Origin: Rhodospirillaceae bacterium
GTDB taxonomy: Bacteria > Pseudomonadota > Alphaproteobacteria > UBA8366 > Aestuariispiraceae
Direction: 5' to 3'
Assembly: GCA_002709955.1 (NCBI GenBank)
Contig: PAQY01000012.1
Coordinates: forward strand, 319,679-383,678
Length of the DNA: 64,000 nt
A program made the position numbers and the translations under genes. Each line of letters opens with the position of its first letter. Within the stretch, counting starts at the first letter, position 1. Shown here in pieces: positions 26,577 through 34,969 of the stretch. The notes beneath the pieces are model-generated. The model was not told where the DNA came from. It saw only the letters and a list, made by a program, of their open reading frames with translations, and did not search any database.

Positions 26577-28106
26577 TTGTCTTTAATAGTATTTTTTGGG
26601 AATGGCCTGACCGTAGACGGCTTTGCCCGCCCCGGTGGCCCAACGGAAACCACACTTAACTCTCGTCTTGCAAACACGGCACATGATCGGGCCCGGAGGC
26701 ATGACCAGACGCGGTATGAATATCCCAATAAGCCCAAGCGCCCTGCGAAGGCCGCGCCTGCAATTGCCTACGATCCAGAACTGACAGACCCTTTTGATAC
26801 GCCCCCTTTTTTTGCACCAAAGCCCAAGGTCAAGAGAGCCATCCAGAAAGTTGATTTGACCGATCGCCCGCTGCGTTTGGGCGGTGGTGTGGGGCAGGGG
26901 CAGGTCAATCGGGGCCAAGATGTCATCGGCTTAAAGAACGCGCTGGCCTGGGCAGGGCATTACCCTGTCGACAAGGCGCATCGGCAGGATGCGACGCCCG
27001 ATGAAGATCTCCATTGGGCCCTGATAGGCTTTCAGCGAGACTATGGCCTGAAGACCGACGGTTTCTCTCGTCCGGGCGGAGAGACCGAGGCGCGACTGAA
27101 CGACCTGATCTCTCCCTTGATCAAGAGGGCCTCGACCACGACAGCCCAAACCCAAACCGCCGCCCCGTCAACTGGCGCCAATCTACAGATGCAATCTGGC
27201 TCAGGCGCTGGTGGCACAATAGGGGCCGCGAGGAATGGCTCGATGCAAGTGGCTGATGGTTCGGAGTATCGACCATCAGGGTTGCGAAATTCAGCTGCAT
27301 GGGCGTTTGAAGAGGCAGGGAGGCACGTGCTGGGCGCAGGGGAACAGGCGGGTGATCGCATTAAGCAATCCGACAAAGACGCTGGAAAAATGCTGAAGGA
27401 TGGAGCCTTTGGCGCGACCGAAGGGGCACTGCGCTTCGGTGCTGATGCAGGCCGAGCCATCGGCTTGGACAACGCCGCCGATAGCCTCGACCACTTTCTC
27501 GACGGTACAGGTACGGACCGCGTCTATTCACGGGACGAAGCCCGCGATCGCCCCTTTATCCGAGAGGCGGAAAAGAAGAATCAGGAGCGGTTCGTGGATA
27601 GTTTTGCGAGAGATAAATCTGTAACGTTAAAAGATGGGAGCAAAGTGAAGTACAATTATAAGCAGCAATTATTGAATGTCAAAGACGGTGAGACACGGCA
27701 AATTTTGCCAGAAGGAGCAAAGGATAAATCTGGGATTGCAGATCATTGGGAAGCAGAACGGTCGACCCTCGGTCAACTCTTGACTGGCAACCCTGATGAA
27801 GCGCTTGCATTTGGAACCAATCAGTTTCGTTCAGACATCAATGACGGTTTCACGGCTTCGCGAGAGGGAGATACGATAACTGTGACGGGCGTGGTGAATC
27901 ACAATTGGAAGGATCGTTATGATTTTGACGGAGAGTCCTCTCCTGATCCGATAATGAACCGATTACGGGACAGTGGGCGTGCGGCAGAATTTGATAGTTC
28001 TGCCTCATGGGCTCAGAAGATGACGGTTAAGCTAAAAATTGTTGATGGAGATTTGAAGATGCGATCAATTGATTGGCGCAATCTCGAAAATGAGGTCGGC
28101 CCATGA
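26577..28106 (+). CDS. Peptidoglycan-binding-module protein with C-terminal toxin-like domain (5'-truncated cassette)
   Basis: The frame opens after a TGA at 26565 and the only early start is TTG 26577 without a ribosome-binding site. The product (509 residues) starts in the middle of a peptidoglycan-binding repeat (8-31, GLTVDGFARPGG), then a Pro-rich linker (about 50-95), a full repeat (about 99-178, FQRDYGLKTDGFSRPGGETE), a Gly/Ala linker and a distinct domain (about 300-509) with KDRYDFDGE (D446, Y448, D449). It ends in an ATGA overlap with a membrane-anchored protein gene. Best read as a displaced C-terminal cassette of a polymorphic cell-wall toxin; activity is unproven. Confidence 0.62.
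   Translation: MSLIVFFGNGLTVDGFARPGGPTETTLNSRLANTAHDRARRHDQTRYEYPNKPKRPAKAAPAIAYDPELTDPFDTPPFFAPKPKVKRAIQKVDLTDRPLRLGGGVGQGQVNRGQDVIGLKNALAWAGHYPVDKAHRQDATPDEDLHWALIGFQRDYGLKTDGFSRPGGETEARLNDLISPLIKRASTTTAQTQTAAPSTGANLQMQSGSGAGGTIGAARNGSMQVADGSEYRPSGLRNSAAWAFEEAGRHVLGAGEQAGDRIKQSDKDAGKMLKDGAFGATEGALRFGADAGRAIGLDNAADSLDHFLDGTGTDRVYSRDEARDRPFIREAEKKNQERFVDSFARDKSVTLKDGSKVKYNYKQQLLNVKDGETRQILPEGAKDKSGIADHWEAERSTLGQLLTGNPDEALAFGTNQFRSDINDGFTASREGDTITVTGVVNHNWKDRYDFDGESSPDPIMNRLRDSGRAAEFDSSASWAQKMTVKLKIVDGDLKMRSIDWRNLENEVGP
26974..27045 (+). repeat. Peptidoglycan-binding module DNA repeat, copy 1
   Basis: This part, which codes for AHRQDATPDEDLHWALIGFQ and a few further residues, recurs almost unchanged at 28789-28860 and, more decayed, at about 30895-30985. 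The larger block 26741-27050 is the parent of the vestige at 30736-30985. Such DNA-level identity between modules is what homologous exchange of cassette ends would need. Confidence 0.75.
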
Positions 28107-28669
28107 AGCGTGGTGTCAGTGCCTTAAAATGGATTGCAGGGTTCATGATAGCGGTCACGTTAAGTTACTATATCTATGAGCCGGTTTGGAATGCCGCAAA
28201 GTGGGTGGCGTGGAATTGGATTCAGGTCGATTTTGTCGCGACCTGTCGGGTATTTGAGAACGACTTAGACGATGATATTAACGATTTAGAGTTCCTGACC
28301 GGTACCTATTCAGGAGAATTTAAACGCGAGATTATTGCTCAATGGGATGGGGCGTATCGAGACATCACGCTTACCATTGAAGCTGACGGCACGCTAACGG
28401 TACCGTTGGGCTTCTATTTACCTGTTGATCCGTTTTGGTCTCGATTTGGCGGAAATCCAGAACCAGAAGAACGCGGCTATAGTGTATCGGCGGGAGCCGC
28501 CTATCAGATTCTTCAGCGTCGGCTTGCGGACGGTCTGGATACAGCACCTTATCTTCCTTACGCGGAGAGAAGCTACCATGATCCGGACGGCCCTCGTCGC
28601 CTTAATGCGCCGGTCTGCGGTTTCATGCAGTTGCTCGCTCTAAAGGGTGGGGCACTGGCGCGACCCTAG
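28103..28669 (+). CDS. Membrane-anchored protein, candidate immunity protein
   Basis: A 188-residue protein with one N-terminal transmembrane anchor (about 8-28, SALKWIAGFMIAVTLSYYIY) and a periplasmic domain rich in acidic residues (ENDLDDDINDLEF). ATGA overlap with the toxin-like gene makes the two co-translated. No family is recognised. Anchoring one domain in the periplasm is what is expected of an immunity protein against a toxin that attacks the cell wall or its lipid carriers, as with colicin M immunity protein. This is inference from place and topology. Confidence 0.55.
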   Translation: MKRGVSALKWIAGFMIAVTLSYYIYEPVWNAAKWVAWNWIQVDFVATCRVFENDLDDDINDLEFLTGTYSGEFKREIIAQWDGAYRDITLTIEADGTLTVPLGFYLPVDPFWSRFGGNPEPEERGYSVSAGAAYQILQRRLADGLDTAPYLPYAERSYHDPDGPRRLNAPVCGFMQLLALKGGALARP

Positions 28670-28788
28670 GTTTATGTAGAAGTATATGCGTTTGCGAGCG
28701 TCTCACGAGCGACTTGAAATGCTAGAGTATTATCGCGTAAGAGGTTTGATCATAAGTTGCAGAGTGATGGTTTCTTTAGCAGATTACT

Positions 28789-28860
28789 AGGCGCATCGGC
28801 AGGATGCGACGCCCGATGAGGATCTCCATTGGGGCCTGATGGGCTTTCAACGGGACTATG
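28789..28860 (+). repeat. Peptidoglycan-binding module DNA repeat, copy 2
   Basis: Nearly identical to 26974-27045. An in-frame TAG (28788-28790) stands exactly at the left edge of the homology, so the module has no upstream coding part. Past 28860 the protein-level likeness continues (GLTQDGFAGTDGETVQRLN) until about 28930 and then the sequences differ completely. Confidence 0.75.
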
Positions 28861-29495
28861 GCCTGACCCAGGATGGTTTCGCCGGAACTGATGGAGAGAC
28901 AGTCCAACGCCTCAATCAGATCATCGGGCCACACATACAATTTGCCACAACGACAGGAGAAGTCGGTGTCTTGCAGAGCAACCAGGAAACACCGTCAGAC
29001 CCGAATGATCAACCAGATGGAGAGAATGAGGACTGCGATAGCATTCGCACTCAGATAGCCACCCAGCAACGGAAAATCGATAAGCTTACCAAAATAAACG
29101 AACTCAGATATGCAGCGCTACAAGAGGCAAGAGCTACCTATCAAAAGCTACGTGAAGAATTGGACCAAACAATCAAGAACACCGGTCAACCTGGTGGAAT
29201 TAGCGATACTTGTTCTGCCATACCAAACCGTTGGGTCCAATTGGCATGTTCGCTCGTAATTGAAGGCGCTCCCATTACGTTTGACACGTTCAGGGTGAAC
29301 GCAGCAGCAGGAAGTGTGGAAAATCGAGAACGACATTTAGAGATGAATGCGCTTCAACTTGTTGAGGCGTATGAGCGGCTCGATGAATTGGAGGACGCGC
29401 TGAAACAATGCCAGAATCAGAAAAATCAGGGGCCTGAACCTAGTCCGAAGCCAGATAGAAACCCCGAGACCGACGACACATCACCGACCAACTAA
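28839..29495 (+). CDS. Orphan module: truncated peptidoglycan-binding repeat plus coiled-coil C-terminus
   Basis: The frame runs from the TAG at 28788-28790 to 29495; the first ATG (28839) is inside the repeat and lacks a clear ribosome-binding site. The first 28 residues (GFQRDYGLTQDGFAGTDGET) match the module of the gene at 26577, and the rest is different: a coiled coil (about 70-115), a part with two Cys and an acidic, Pro-rich tail. It ends 15 nt inside the convergent Sel1-like gene. Likely a silent or displaced C-terminal cassette, possibly not expressed by itself. Confidence 0.45.
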   Translation: MGFQRDYGLTQDGFAGTDGETVQRLNQIIGPHIQFATTTGEVGVLQSNQETPSDPNDQPDGENEDCDSIRTQIATQQRKIDKLTKINELRYAALQEARATYQKLREELDQTIKNTGQPGGISDTCSAIPNRWVQLACSLVIEGAPITFDTFRVNAAAGSVENRERHLEMNALQLVEAYERLDELEDALKQCQNQKNQGPEPSPKPDRNPETDDTSPTN

Positions 29496-30611
29496 ATCAT
29501 GACATCGGGTCTGCTGATATTCGGATGCAATATTCTCTGCGTATTCTCGTTGGCTTGTGGTCGGAAGATTTGCGTGGGTTTTTTGGATCTCGTTTAGGGC
29601 ATTGATTGCAGCCTGATGACCTTGCAGCGCGGCGATTTGGAAGCTTTCAGCGGCTTCTTCAATGTTGCCGATCGACAATGCGTAGCGTCCGTATTGATAG
29701 GATGCCTTTGGGTGTCCATTCGCTGAAGATAATCCAAAGTAACTGGCTCCAGCACCTGCCTCATCCAGTATTTCAAATTCGGAGGCCAAGAGCCCTAGGT
29801 AGAAATTGGTGTCTGCAGCAACACCAACTTCAAGTCCTATTCGCGAGTCAACTGCGCGGAGCAAAATTTCCCCAAACTCGTGATCAGCTTCAATAGATTG
29901 TGTGCCGTACCAATGGGTAATACCTTCCTGCAACAGCGCGCAAGAATCGGTATCGTTTAAGTATCGGATAGCCTCCGGCAACGCGGCCACGACCTCTTCT
30001 GCAATCTTCAGAGTGGAATTATCACCTACTTGGGCACGATCAGTCTTGCCATACGCCTGCAGCCCCATCGCACGATCAGAATATGCGCTGATAAGCTCTG
30101 GGTATAGGTCTTGAGGATCGACCTCCGACTCTCTCACGGCCGAAAATGGAAACATAAATCTACCTCCATACGACGCAATGTAGAGCGCGGTTTTTCGTAC
30201 AGAATATGCGTATCGTTCAGGGTTGGGGTGCGAGCCATCCGGGCCATACAATAAATCCGCCAGCACCACCTCTTTTGCGTCAAAAAAACGGATGCGCAAC
30301 TGCTCAGTTAATGAAACTGCCAAGTCTGGATCATCATTGCTCGGATTCAAATATGGATACGCTAAATCATAGGCGATAAACTGTAGCGCGACATAGCCAC
30401 TGCTACCAAAAACAGCTGGATCATCTCGGTGATCCATGTACCAGGACGCAAAGTCCCAGTACTCCTGAGATGAAGCTGTCCCGAAAGGGATGTCTTGGTA
30501 TGAGTTGACCCAGGGAGGAAATGAGTCCGCCTGCACATCAGACGGGTTGACTACAGTTCCCAGAATTAAGGCAAAAATAGAACTTCGACACCACATCATG
30601 TCCCACGTCAT
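29481..30611 (-). CDS. Exported Sel1/TPR-like repeat protein
   Basis: A 376-residue protein with an N-terminal signal peptide (MMWCRSSIFALILGTVV region, cleavage near VQADS) and helical repeats of the Sel1 type near the C-terminus (GHPKASYQYGRYALSIGNIE, then AAESFQIAALQGHQAA). Start at 30611 has GAAGGA 7-12 nt upstream; 30617 is also possible. It is convergent with the orphan module and overlaps it. Sel1-type proteins often act as scaffolds in the periplasm; some occur as immunity proteins beside toxins. Function here is unknown. Confidence 0.6.
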   Translation of the reverse strand: MTWDMMWCRSSIFALILGTVVNPSDVQADSFPPWVNSYQDIPFGTASSQEYWDFASWYMDHRDDPAVFGSSGYVALQFIAYDLAYPYLNPSNDDPDLAVSLTEQLRIRFFDAKEVVLADLLYGPDGSHPNPERYAYSVRKTALYIASYGGRFMFPFSAVRESEVDPQDLYPELISAYSDRAMGLQAYGKTDRAQVGDNSTLKIAEEVVAALPEAIRYLNDTDSCALLQEGITHWYGTQSIEADHEFGEILLRAVDSRIGLEVGVAADTNFYLGLLASEFEILDEAGAGASYFGLSSANGHPKASYQYGRYALSIGNIEEAAESFQIAALQGHQAAINALNEIQKTHANLPTTSQREYAENIASEYQQTRCHDLVGR

Positions 30612-30735
30612 CAGCATTCCTTCGTGGCAGTAAACGGTAACCACTACCTAAACACGATGTTTAGTCATGCACCAGATTGTATAGGATTCGACAAGCAAAC
30701 GATAAGGTTAATTATTGATCTAGCGAATGATTTTG

Positions 30736-30985
30736 CCCTACGAAGGCCGTGCCTCCACTTGCCTACGATCCAGAACTGACAGACCTTTTTTGCCCCCTTT
30801 TTCACGCCAAAGCCCAAGGTCAGAGAGCCATACAGAAAGCTGATTTGACTGATCGCTCGCTGCGCCTGGGCGGGGCATTTCCCAATCGATAAGGCTCATC
30901 AGCAGGATGCGACGCCCGGAGGATATCCACGGGTTTTCCGGAAGGTGCGGCCTGATGGGCTTTCAGCGAGACTATGGTCTGATAT
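30736..30985 (+). pseudogene. Decayed third copy of the peptidoglycan-binding module
   Basis: The DNA matches 26741-27050: ACGAAGGCCGTGCCT, then TTGCCTACGATCCAGAACTG, CCAAAGCCCAAGGTC, GCGCCTGGGCGGGGCATT, GCAGGATGCGACGCCCG and GGGCTTTCAGCGAGACTATGG follow in the same order. Internal deletions and frameshifts destroy the frame, and TGA follows directly after the last match. No C-terminal domain remains; the homology ends at the stop of the YjdM-like gene. It marks the right edge of the cassette region. Confidence 0.7.
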
Positions 30986-30989
30986 TGCT

Positions 30990-31322
30990 CTAGCCCTTCT
31001 TCACGAATTCGGATTTCAGGCCCATGGCGCCGATGCCGGGGATTTTGCAGTCTATGTCGTGATCGCCTTCGACCAGGCGGATGTTTTTAACCTTGGTGCC
31101 GACTTTTACCACGGCGGAGGAGCCTTTGACCTTCAGGTCTTTGATCACCGTTATGGTATCGCCATCCTGTAAGGCGTTGCCATTGGCATCGCGCCAGACT
31201 TTTGCCGCGCCGGTGCTGGGCGTGCCGGACCATTCATGGCCACATTCCGGGCAGTTCAGCAGATCCTGCGCCTCATAGGTATAGGTAGAGGCACAGGCGG
31301 GGCAGGGGGGCAGGTCGCTCAT
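30990..31322 (-). CDS. YjdM/PhnA-like zinc-ribbon protein
   Basis: A 110-residue protein of the PhnA/YjdM family. The N-terminal zinc ribbon has C8, C11, C24 and C27 (PPCPACAS ... [11 protein letters not shown]), and the C-terminal SH3-like domain contains [17 protein letters not shown] and [20 protein letters not shown]. Despite the old name alkylphosphonate utilization protein, the role is not established and no phn genes are nearby. It follows directly on the vestigial module. Confidence 0.88.
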   Translation of the reverse strand: MSDLPPCPACASTYTYEAQDLLNCPECGHEWSGTPSTGAAKVWRDANGNALQDGDTITVIKDLKVKGSSAVVKVGTKVKNIRLVEGDHDIDCKIPGIGAMGLKSEFVKKG

Positions 31323-31497
31323 AAGATCAGAATTCCAATATAGGGATGAGACTGAGGCTCTCTATAGCGGTATTCACCCCGGATTGACCACCCGGTCGGG
31401 CAATTGGTCGCAAGGGTCGCGCTGTTGAGATTGACCAGCGGCATAATTGGAGTAGGAATAGCCTGTTCTTCCATACCGGGTTTTTCAGGAGCATCCC

Positions 31498-32703
31498 ATG
31501 GTGATTGAGCGTGGATTTCAGTTTTTGTTGAGCCCTGGGCCGACGCCTGTGCCGGATCGCATACTGAATGCGATGCACCGTCAATCCGTGGACTTTTCCG
31601 GTCCTGAATTCATTTCCCTGTGTGACGCGGTTTTTGAGGATGTGAAAGCAATCTTCCAGACCAAGGGGATTGTGCATCTGTATGGGGCCAATGGTCATGG
31701 GGCCTGGGAAGCGGCGCTGAGCAATATCCTGTCGCCGGGCGATACGGTGCTGATTCCAGAAGTTGGCGTGTTTTCCGAAGCCTGGCGGGCGATGGCGCAG
31801 GCCTTGGGGCTGGTCTGTGAAACGGTTCCCAACAGCTGGCGCAAAGCCATTGATGCAAATGGAATTGAAGCGGTCCTGCGCGCAGATAAGGCCCATAAGA
31901 TCAAGGCCGTGCTGTTTGTCCATGTCGATACCGCCACCAGCCTGAAAAGCGATGTGCTGGCGGCGCGCAAGGCGATCGATGCGGCGGGGCACCCGGCCCT
32001 GTTCTGTGTTGATACGATTGCGTCGCTGGGCACGACGGCTTTTCCAATGGATGCCTGGGGCGTGGATGTCACGGTCGCGGCGTCTCAAAAAGGGTTGATG
32101 ATGCCAGCGGGCCTGGCGCTGGTCGCGGCCAATGAGAAAGCAATGGCTGTTGGTAAATCCGTTCAGACGCCCCGCCGCTATTGGGATTGGCAGGAACGGA
32201 TTGCAGGGGAACACTATCAGCGATTCTGTGGCACCGCGCCGGAACATCACATTTTCGGATTGCGCGAAGCCCTGAATATGATTGCGGAAGAAACCCTGGA
32301 CGGTGTGATCGCGCGCCATGCAAGGCTGGCGCGATGCGTTAGGGCGGCTGTTTCTGTGTGGTGTCAGGCGGGCGGGCTGCAATTCAATGCCCAGAACCCG
32401 GCGGATCGTGCGGATTCAGTCACCGCCATTCTGACGCCGGAAGGGATTGATGCAGAAGAAATCAGGGCCACAGGCCGTCAGATGAACCTGCATATCGGGT
32501 CCGCCATCGGGCCCTTCCGGGGCAAGGGATTCCGCATAGGTCATATGGGAAATATCAATGAGCCGATGATCCTGGGCGCGCTGGCAGGGATTGAAACCGT
32601 GTTGCGCCGTCATGGCGTGCCACTGGGCCAGGGGGCGATGGATGCGGCGATTGCCTCCTTGAACAGCCCGCTTGCTGAAATGGTGTCGCAGGCAGCGGAA
32701 TAA
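31498..32703 (+). CDS. Class V aminotransferase, serine-glyoxylate/alanine-glyoxylate type
   Basis: A 401-residue PLP enzyme of fold type I. It has the N-terminal LLSPGPTPVPDRILNAM, the glycine-binding YGANGHGAWEAAL (62-74), the PLP-contact Asp in LFCVDTIASLG (D172) and the PLP lysine K198 in AASQKGLMMPAGL. The closest characterised groups are serine-glyoxylate aminotransferase of the serine cycle and pyridoxamine-pyruvate aminotransferase; sequence alone does not decide. It is transcribed alone. GAGC and AGGAGC lie about 8 nt before the ATG. Confidence 0.82.
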   Translation: MVIERGFQFLLSPGPTPVPDRILNAMHRQSVDFSGPEFISLCDAVFEDVKAIFQTKGIVHLYGANGHGAWEAALSNILSPGDTVLIPEVGVFSEAWRAMAQALGLVCETVPNSWRKAIDANGIEAVLRADKAHKIKAVLFVHVDTATSLKSDVLAARKAIDAAGHPALFCVDTIASLGTTAFPMDAWGVDVTVAASQKGLMMPAGLALVAANEKAMAVGKSVQTPRRYWDWQERIAGEHYQRFCGTAPEHHIFGLREALNMIAEETLDGVIARHARLARCVRAAVSVWCQAGGLQFNAQNPADRADSVTAILTPEGIDAEEIRATGRQMNLHIGSAIGPFRGKGFRIGHMGNINEPMILGALAGIETVLRRHGVPLGQGAMDAAIASLNSPLAEMVSQAAE

Positions 32704-32710
32704 CCTAAAG

Positions 32711-33574
32711 TCAGTCAGACTGGAGCAGCGCCTTTTCCTGTTTCTGGGCTTTTTCGGCTGGATTATAGGGGCGGGTGATGGTTTTCGTCAGACCACCGCG
32801 CAGCGGGACCTTTAGGAAATTCCCCATCATTTCCAGCCGCCCGGTGACTTCCCGGCGCATGCGATAGGTGTCGCCTTCCGTGAAGTGATTACCCACCATG
32901 TAAACGGGCACGATGTCGGTGCGGTTCTGGCGGGGCAGCAGCAGATCCATAATGCCATCGCCATTCCAATCCGCCGTCAGCGCGATTTGCAATTCGGTCG
33001 ATCCGATCGCATGGGACGAATAACCTGATTTTCGGGCCAGTTCGGCGATAGTCGGCGAATGCCCGTCCCAGTGATACAGGATCAGAATGCCGCCGATATG
33101 CGGTGTGCGGATTACGGCAATCTCAGGCCTGCCATCGCCGTTATAATCCGCAACCCCCGCCGGGTTCAGCCATCGATTGGGGGCACCGATGGGGGTGGCT
33201 TCGGCCAGGGGCACCAGCGTGTCGTCCTGGATGCCATACAGGGCAATGGTGGACCCACGGGTCAGGTATGGTTTGATGGTCAGGATTTCCAACTGTCCAT
33301 CGCCATTGGCATCAACAAGGCGCGGTGTGATATCCTCAAATACGCTGTCATCGGGCAGGTCATAGCGATAGGTCTTGCCGTCCCGCTCTGCAATCAGGCT
33401 TCCGGCCTCAATCGCATCATCCAGAATACCATGGGCATAGCGTTTTGTCGGTTCGGCATACCAGGCCCGCAGGCCGGTTGCTTCCGCGACACCGCCGCCG
33501 GGCAGGCGCTCTTGGGCCACTGCTGCCATCGGCAACAGCATCACCGTGAGGATGAAAGGTAGGACTGACTTCAT
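32711..33574 (-). CDS. Exported FG-GAP/VCBS repeat protein
   Basis: A 287-residue protein with a clear signal peptide (about 1-20, ending MAAVAQE). Several calcium-binding beta-propeller repeats follow: DANGDGQLEILTI, DYNGDGRPEIAVI and DWNGDGIMDLLLP. It is thus a periplasmic or surface beta-propeller of FG-GAP type with unknown ligand. It lies 10 nt upstream of no coupled partner but shares the strand with the depolymerase gene, which ends 9 nt after... the gene order is depolymerase first, then this gene 9 nt later, so they may form an operon. Confidence 0.75.
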   Translation of the reverse strand: MKSVLPFILTVMLLPMAAVAQERLPGGGVAEATGLRAWYAEPTKRYAHGILDDAIEAGSLIAERDGKTYRYDLPDDSVFEDITPRLVDANGDGQLEILTIKPYLTRGSTIALYGIQDDTLVPLAEATPIGAPNRWLNPAGVADYNGDGRPEIAVIRTPHIGGILILYHWDGHSPTIAELARKSGYSSHAIGSTELQIALTADWNGDGIMDLLLPRQNRTDIVPVYMVGNHFTEGDTYRMRREVTGRLEMMGNFLKVPLRGGLTKTITRPYNPAEKAQKQEKALLQSD

Positions 33575-33583
33575 ACGCCAAGC

Positions 33584-34870
33584 TTAAGCAGCGTTTTGCT
33601 GTCCGTCACTTGCTTCTTTTGCTGGCTTGGTCTTCATCGCCTCAATCTTGCGAATGAAACTGCCGATCCGCGGGCAGATGTCCTCGCGCCAGCGGCGACC
33701 GTTGAAGATGCCATAGTGCCCGACATTCTTCTGCAACATATGATCGCGCAGAGCCTGCGGGATATTGGCACAGATATCATGAGCGGCTTCGGTCTGATCC
33801 GGGGCTGAGATATCGTCCAATTCCCCTTCAACCGTCAGCAGTCCAACCGTCGTGATCGCCTCTGGCTTCACCAGGCGATCATTCCACATCATTGTGCCGG
33901 TGGGCAGGGAATGGCGTTTGAAGACGTGCTCAACCGTTTCCAGGAAGAAATCCGCATGCACATCGGCGACAGACATATATTCATCATAGAAAGCCTGTGT
34001 CCGCTCGGCTGGCTCATCATCACCCTTGCGCAGCTGATTGAACATTTTTACATGTGCGCCGGCATGGCGGGCCGGGTTCATGGACCAGAAGGAATGAAGC
34101 TGCAGAAAACCTGGATAAACCTTGCGGTTCGCGCCGGGATATCGGGCTGGCACGCGGTGGATCATGTTGCGTTCAAACCAGGCCATTGTGCGGTTTTCCG
34201 CAACACGGGTGACCGCCGTTGCTGACGCCCGCGTGTCGATGGGACCGCCCATCAGGATCATGCTGGCGGGCAGGGTGGGGGATTTTTCCTCTGCCAATAA
34301 TGCGACAGTCGCCAGGACCAGCGGGGCTGGCTGACAGACCGCCATAATATGGACAGGCGCGTCGCTTTCCTGATGCATATGGGACAGGAAATCGCGCAGG
34401 TATTGAATATAGGTGTCGACGCCAAAGCGCCCTTCCTCAACCGGAATATCAGCGGCATCGCGCCAGTCTGTGATCCAGACATCGTTTTCAATGATCAGGG
34501 CGCGCACGGTATCGCGCAACAGCGTGGCATGGTGACCGGACATCGGGGCCACCAGGAGAATGCGCGGCTGGCCCTTGAATGACTTGGGCTTGCTGAAATG
34601 GACCAGATCGCCAAAGGGCGCTTCCAGGTCGGCTTCGATGGTCACAGGAACGTCCTGACCGTCAATTTCAACAGTGTCGATCCGCCAATCCGGCTTGCCA
34701 CGGATGGCAATCAGGCTTTCCAGCACAGTTGATCCGGCGGCCAACATGCGGCCAACGGGAGTCCAGCTCATTGGGTGAAATGGGCTGTCGAAGGTGATGC
34801 GCGTTGCTTCCGCCATCCACCGAAGCGGCATTAGCGCGCGAGACCGCGCATCATGGAATGAATACAGCAT
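33584..34870 (-). CDS. phaZ: Intracellular polyhydroxyalkanoate depolymerase
   Basis: A 428-residue intracellular PHB depolymerase (PhaZ1 type), which mobilises stored polyester. The catalytic nucleophile is Cys 179 in the lipase-box-like motif MAVCQPAPLVLA, and N-terminal YSFHDARSRALMPLRWMAE is typical. The C-terminal catalytic His is in GHYGIFNGRRWRE. AAGGA lies 7 nt before the ATG. It is likely co-transcribed with the FG-GAP gene 9 nt downstream. It implies that the organism stores polyhydroxyalkanoate; the synthase genes are outside the window. Confidence 0.92.
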   Translation of the reverse strand: MLYSFHDARSRALMPLRWMAEATRITFDSPFHPMSWTPVGRMLAAGSTVLESLIAIRGKPDWRIDTVEIDGQDVPVTIEADLEAPFGDLVHFSKPKSFKGQPRILLVAPMSGHHATLLRDTVRALIIENDVWITDWRDAADIPVEEGRFGVDTYIQYLRDFLSHMHQESDAPVHIMAVCQPAPLVLATVALLAEEKSPTLPASMILMGGPIDTRASATAVTRVAENRTMAWFERNMIHRVPARYPGANRKVYPGFLQLHSFWSMNPARHAGAHVKMFNQLRKGDDEPAERTQAFYDEYMSVADVHADFFLETVEHVFKRHSLPTGTMMWNDRLVKPEAITTVGLLTVEGELDDISAPDQTEAAHDICANIPQALRDHMLQKNVGHYGIFNGRRWREDICPRIGSFIRKIEAMKTKPAKEASDGQQNAA

Positions 34871-34969
34871 CAGGTGTCCTTAGTAACGATTAGAACGATC
34901 CCTATGATATAGGGTGATGCTGCAGGTGCGAAAGGAAAAAATATTATCCTGAAATAACAGCGCCCTACG

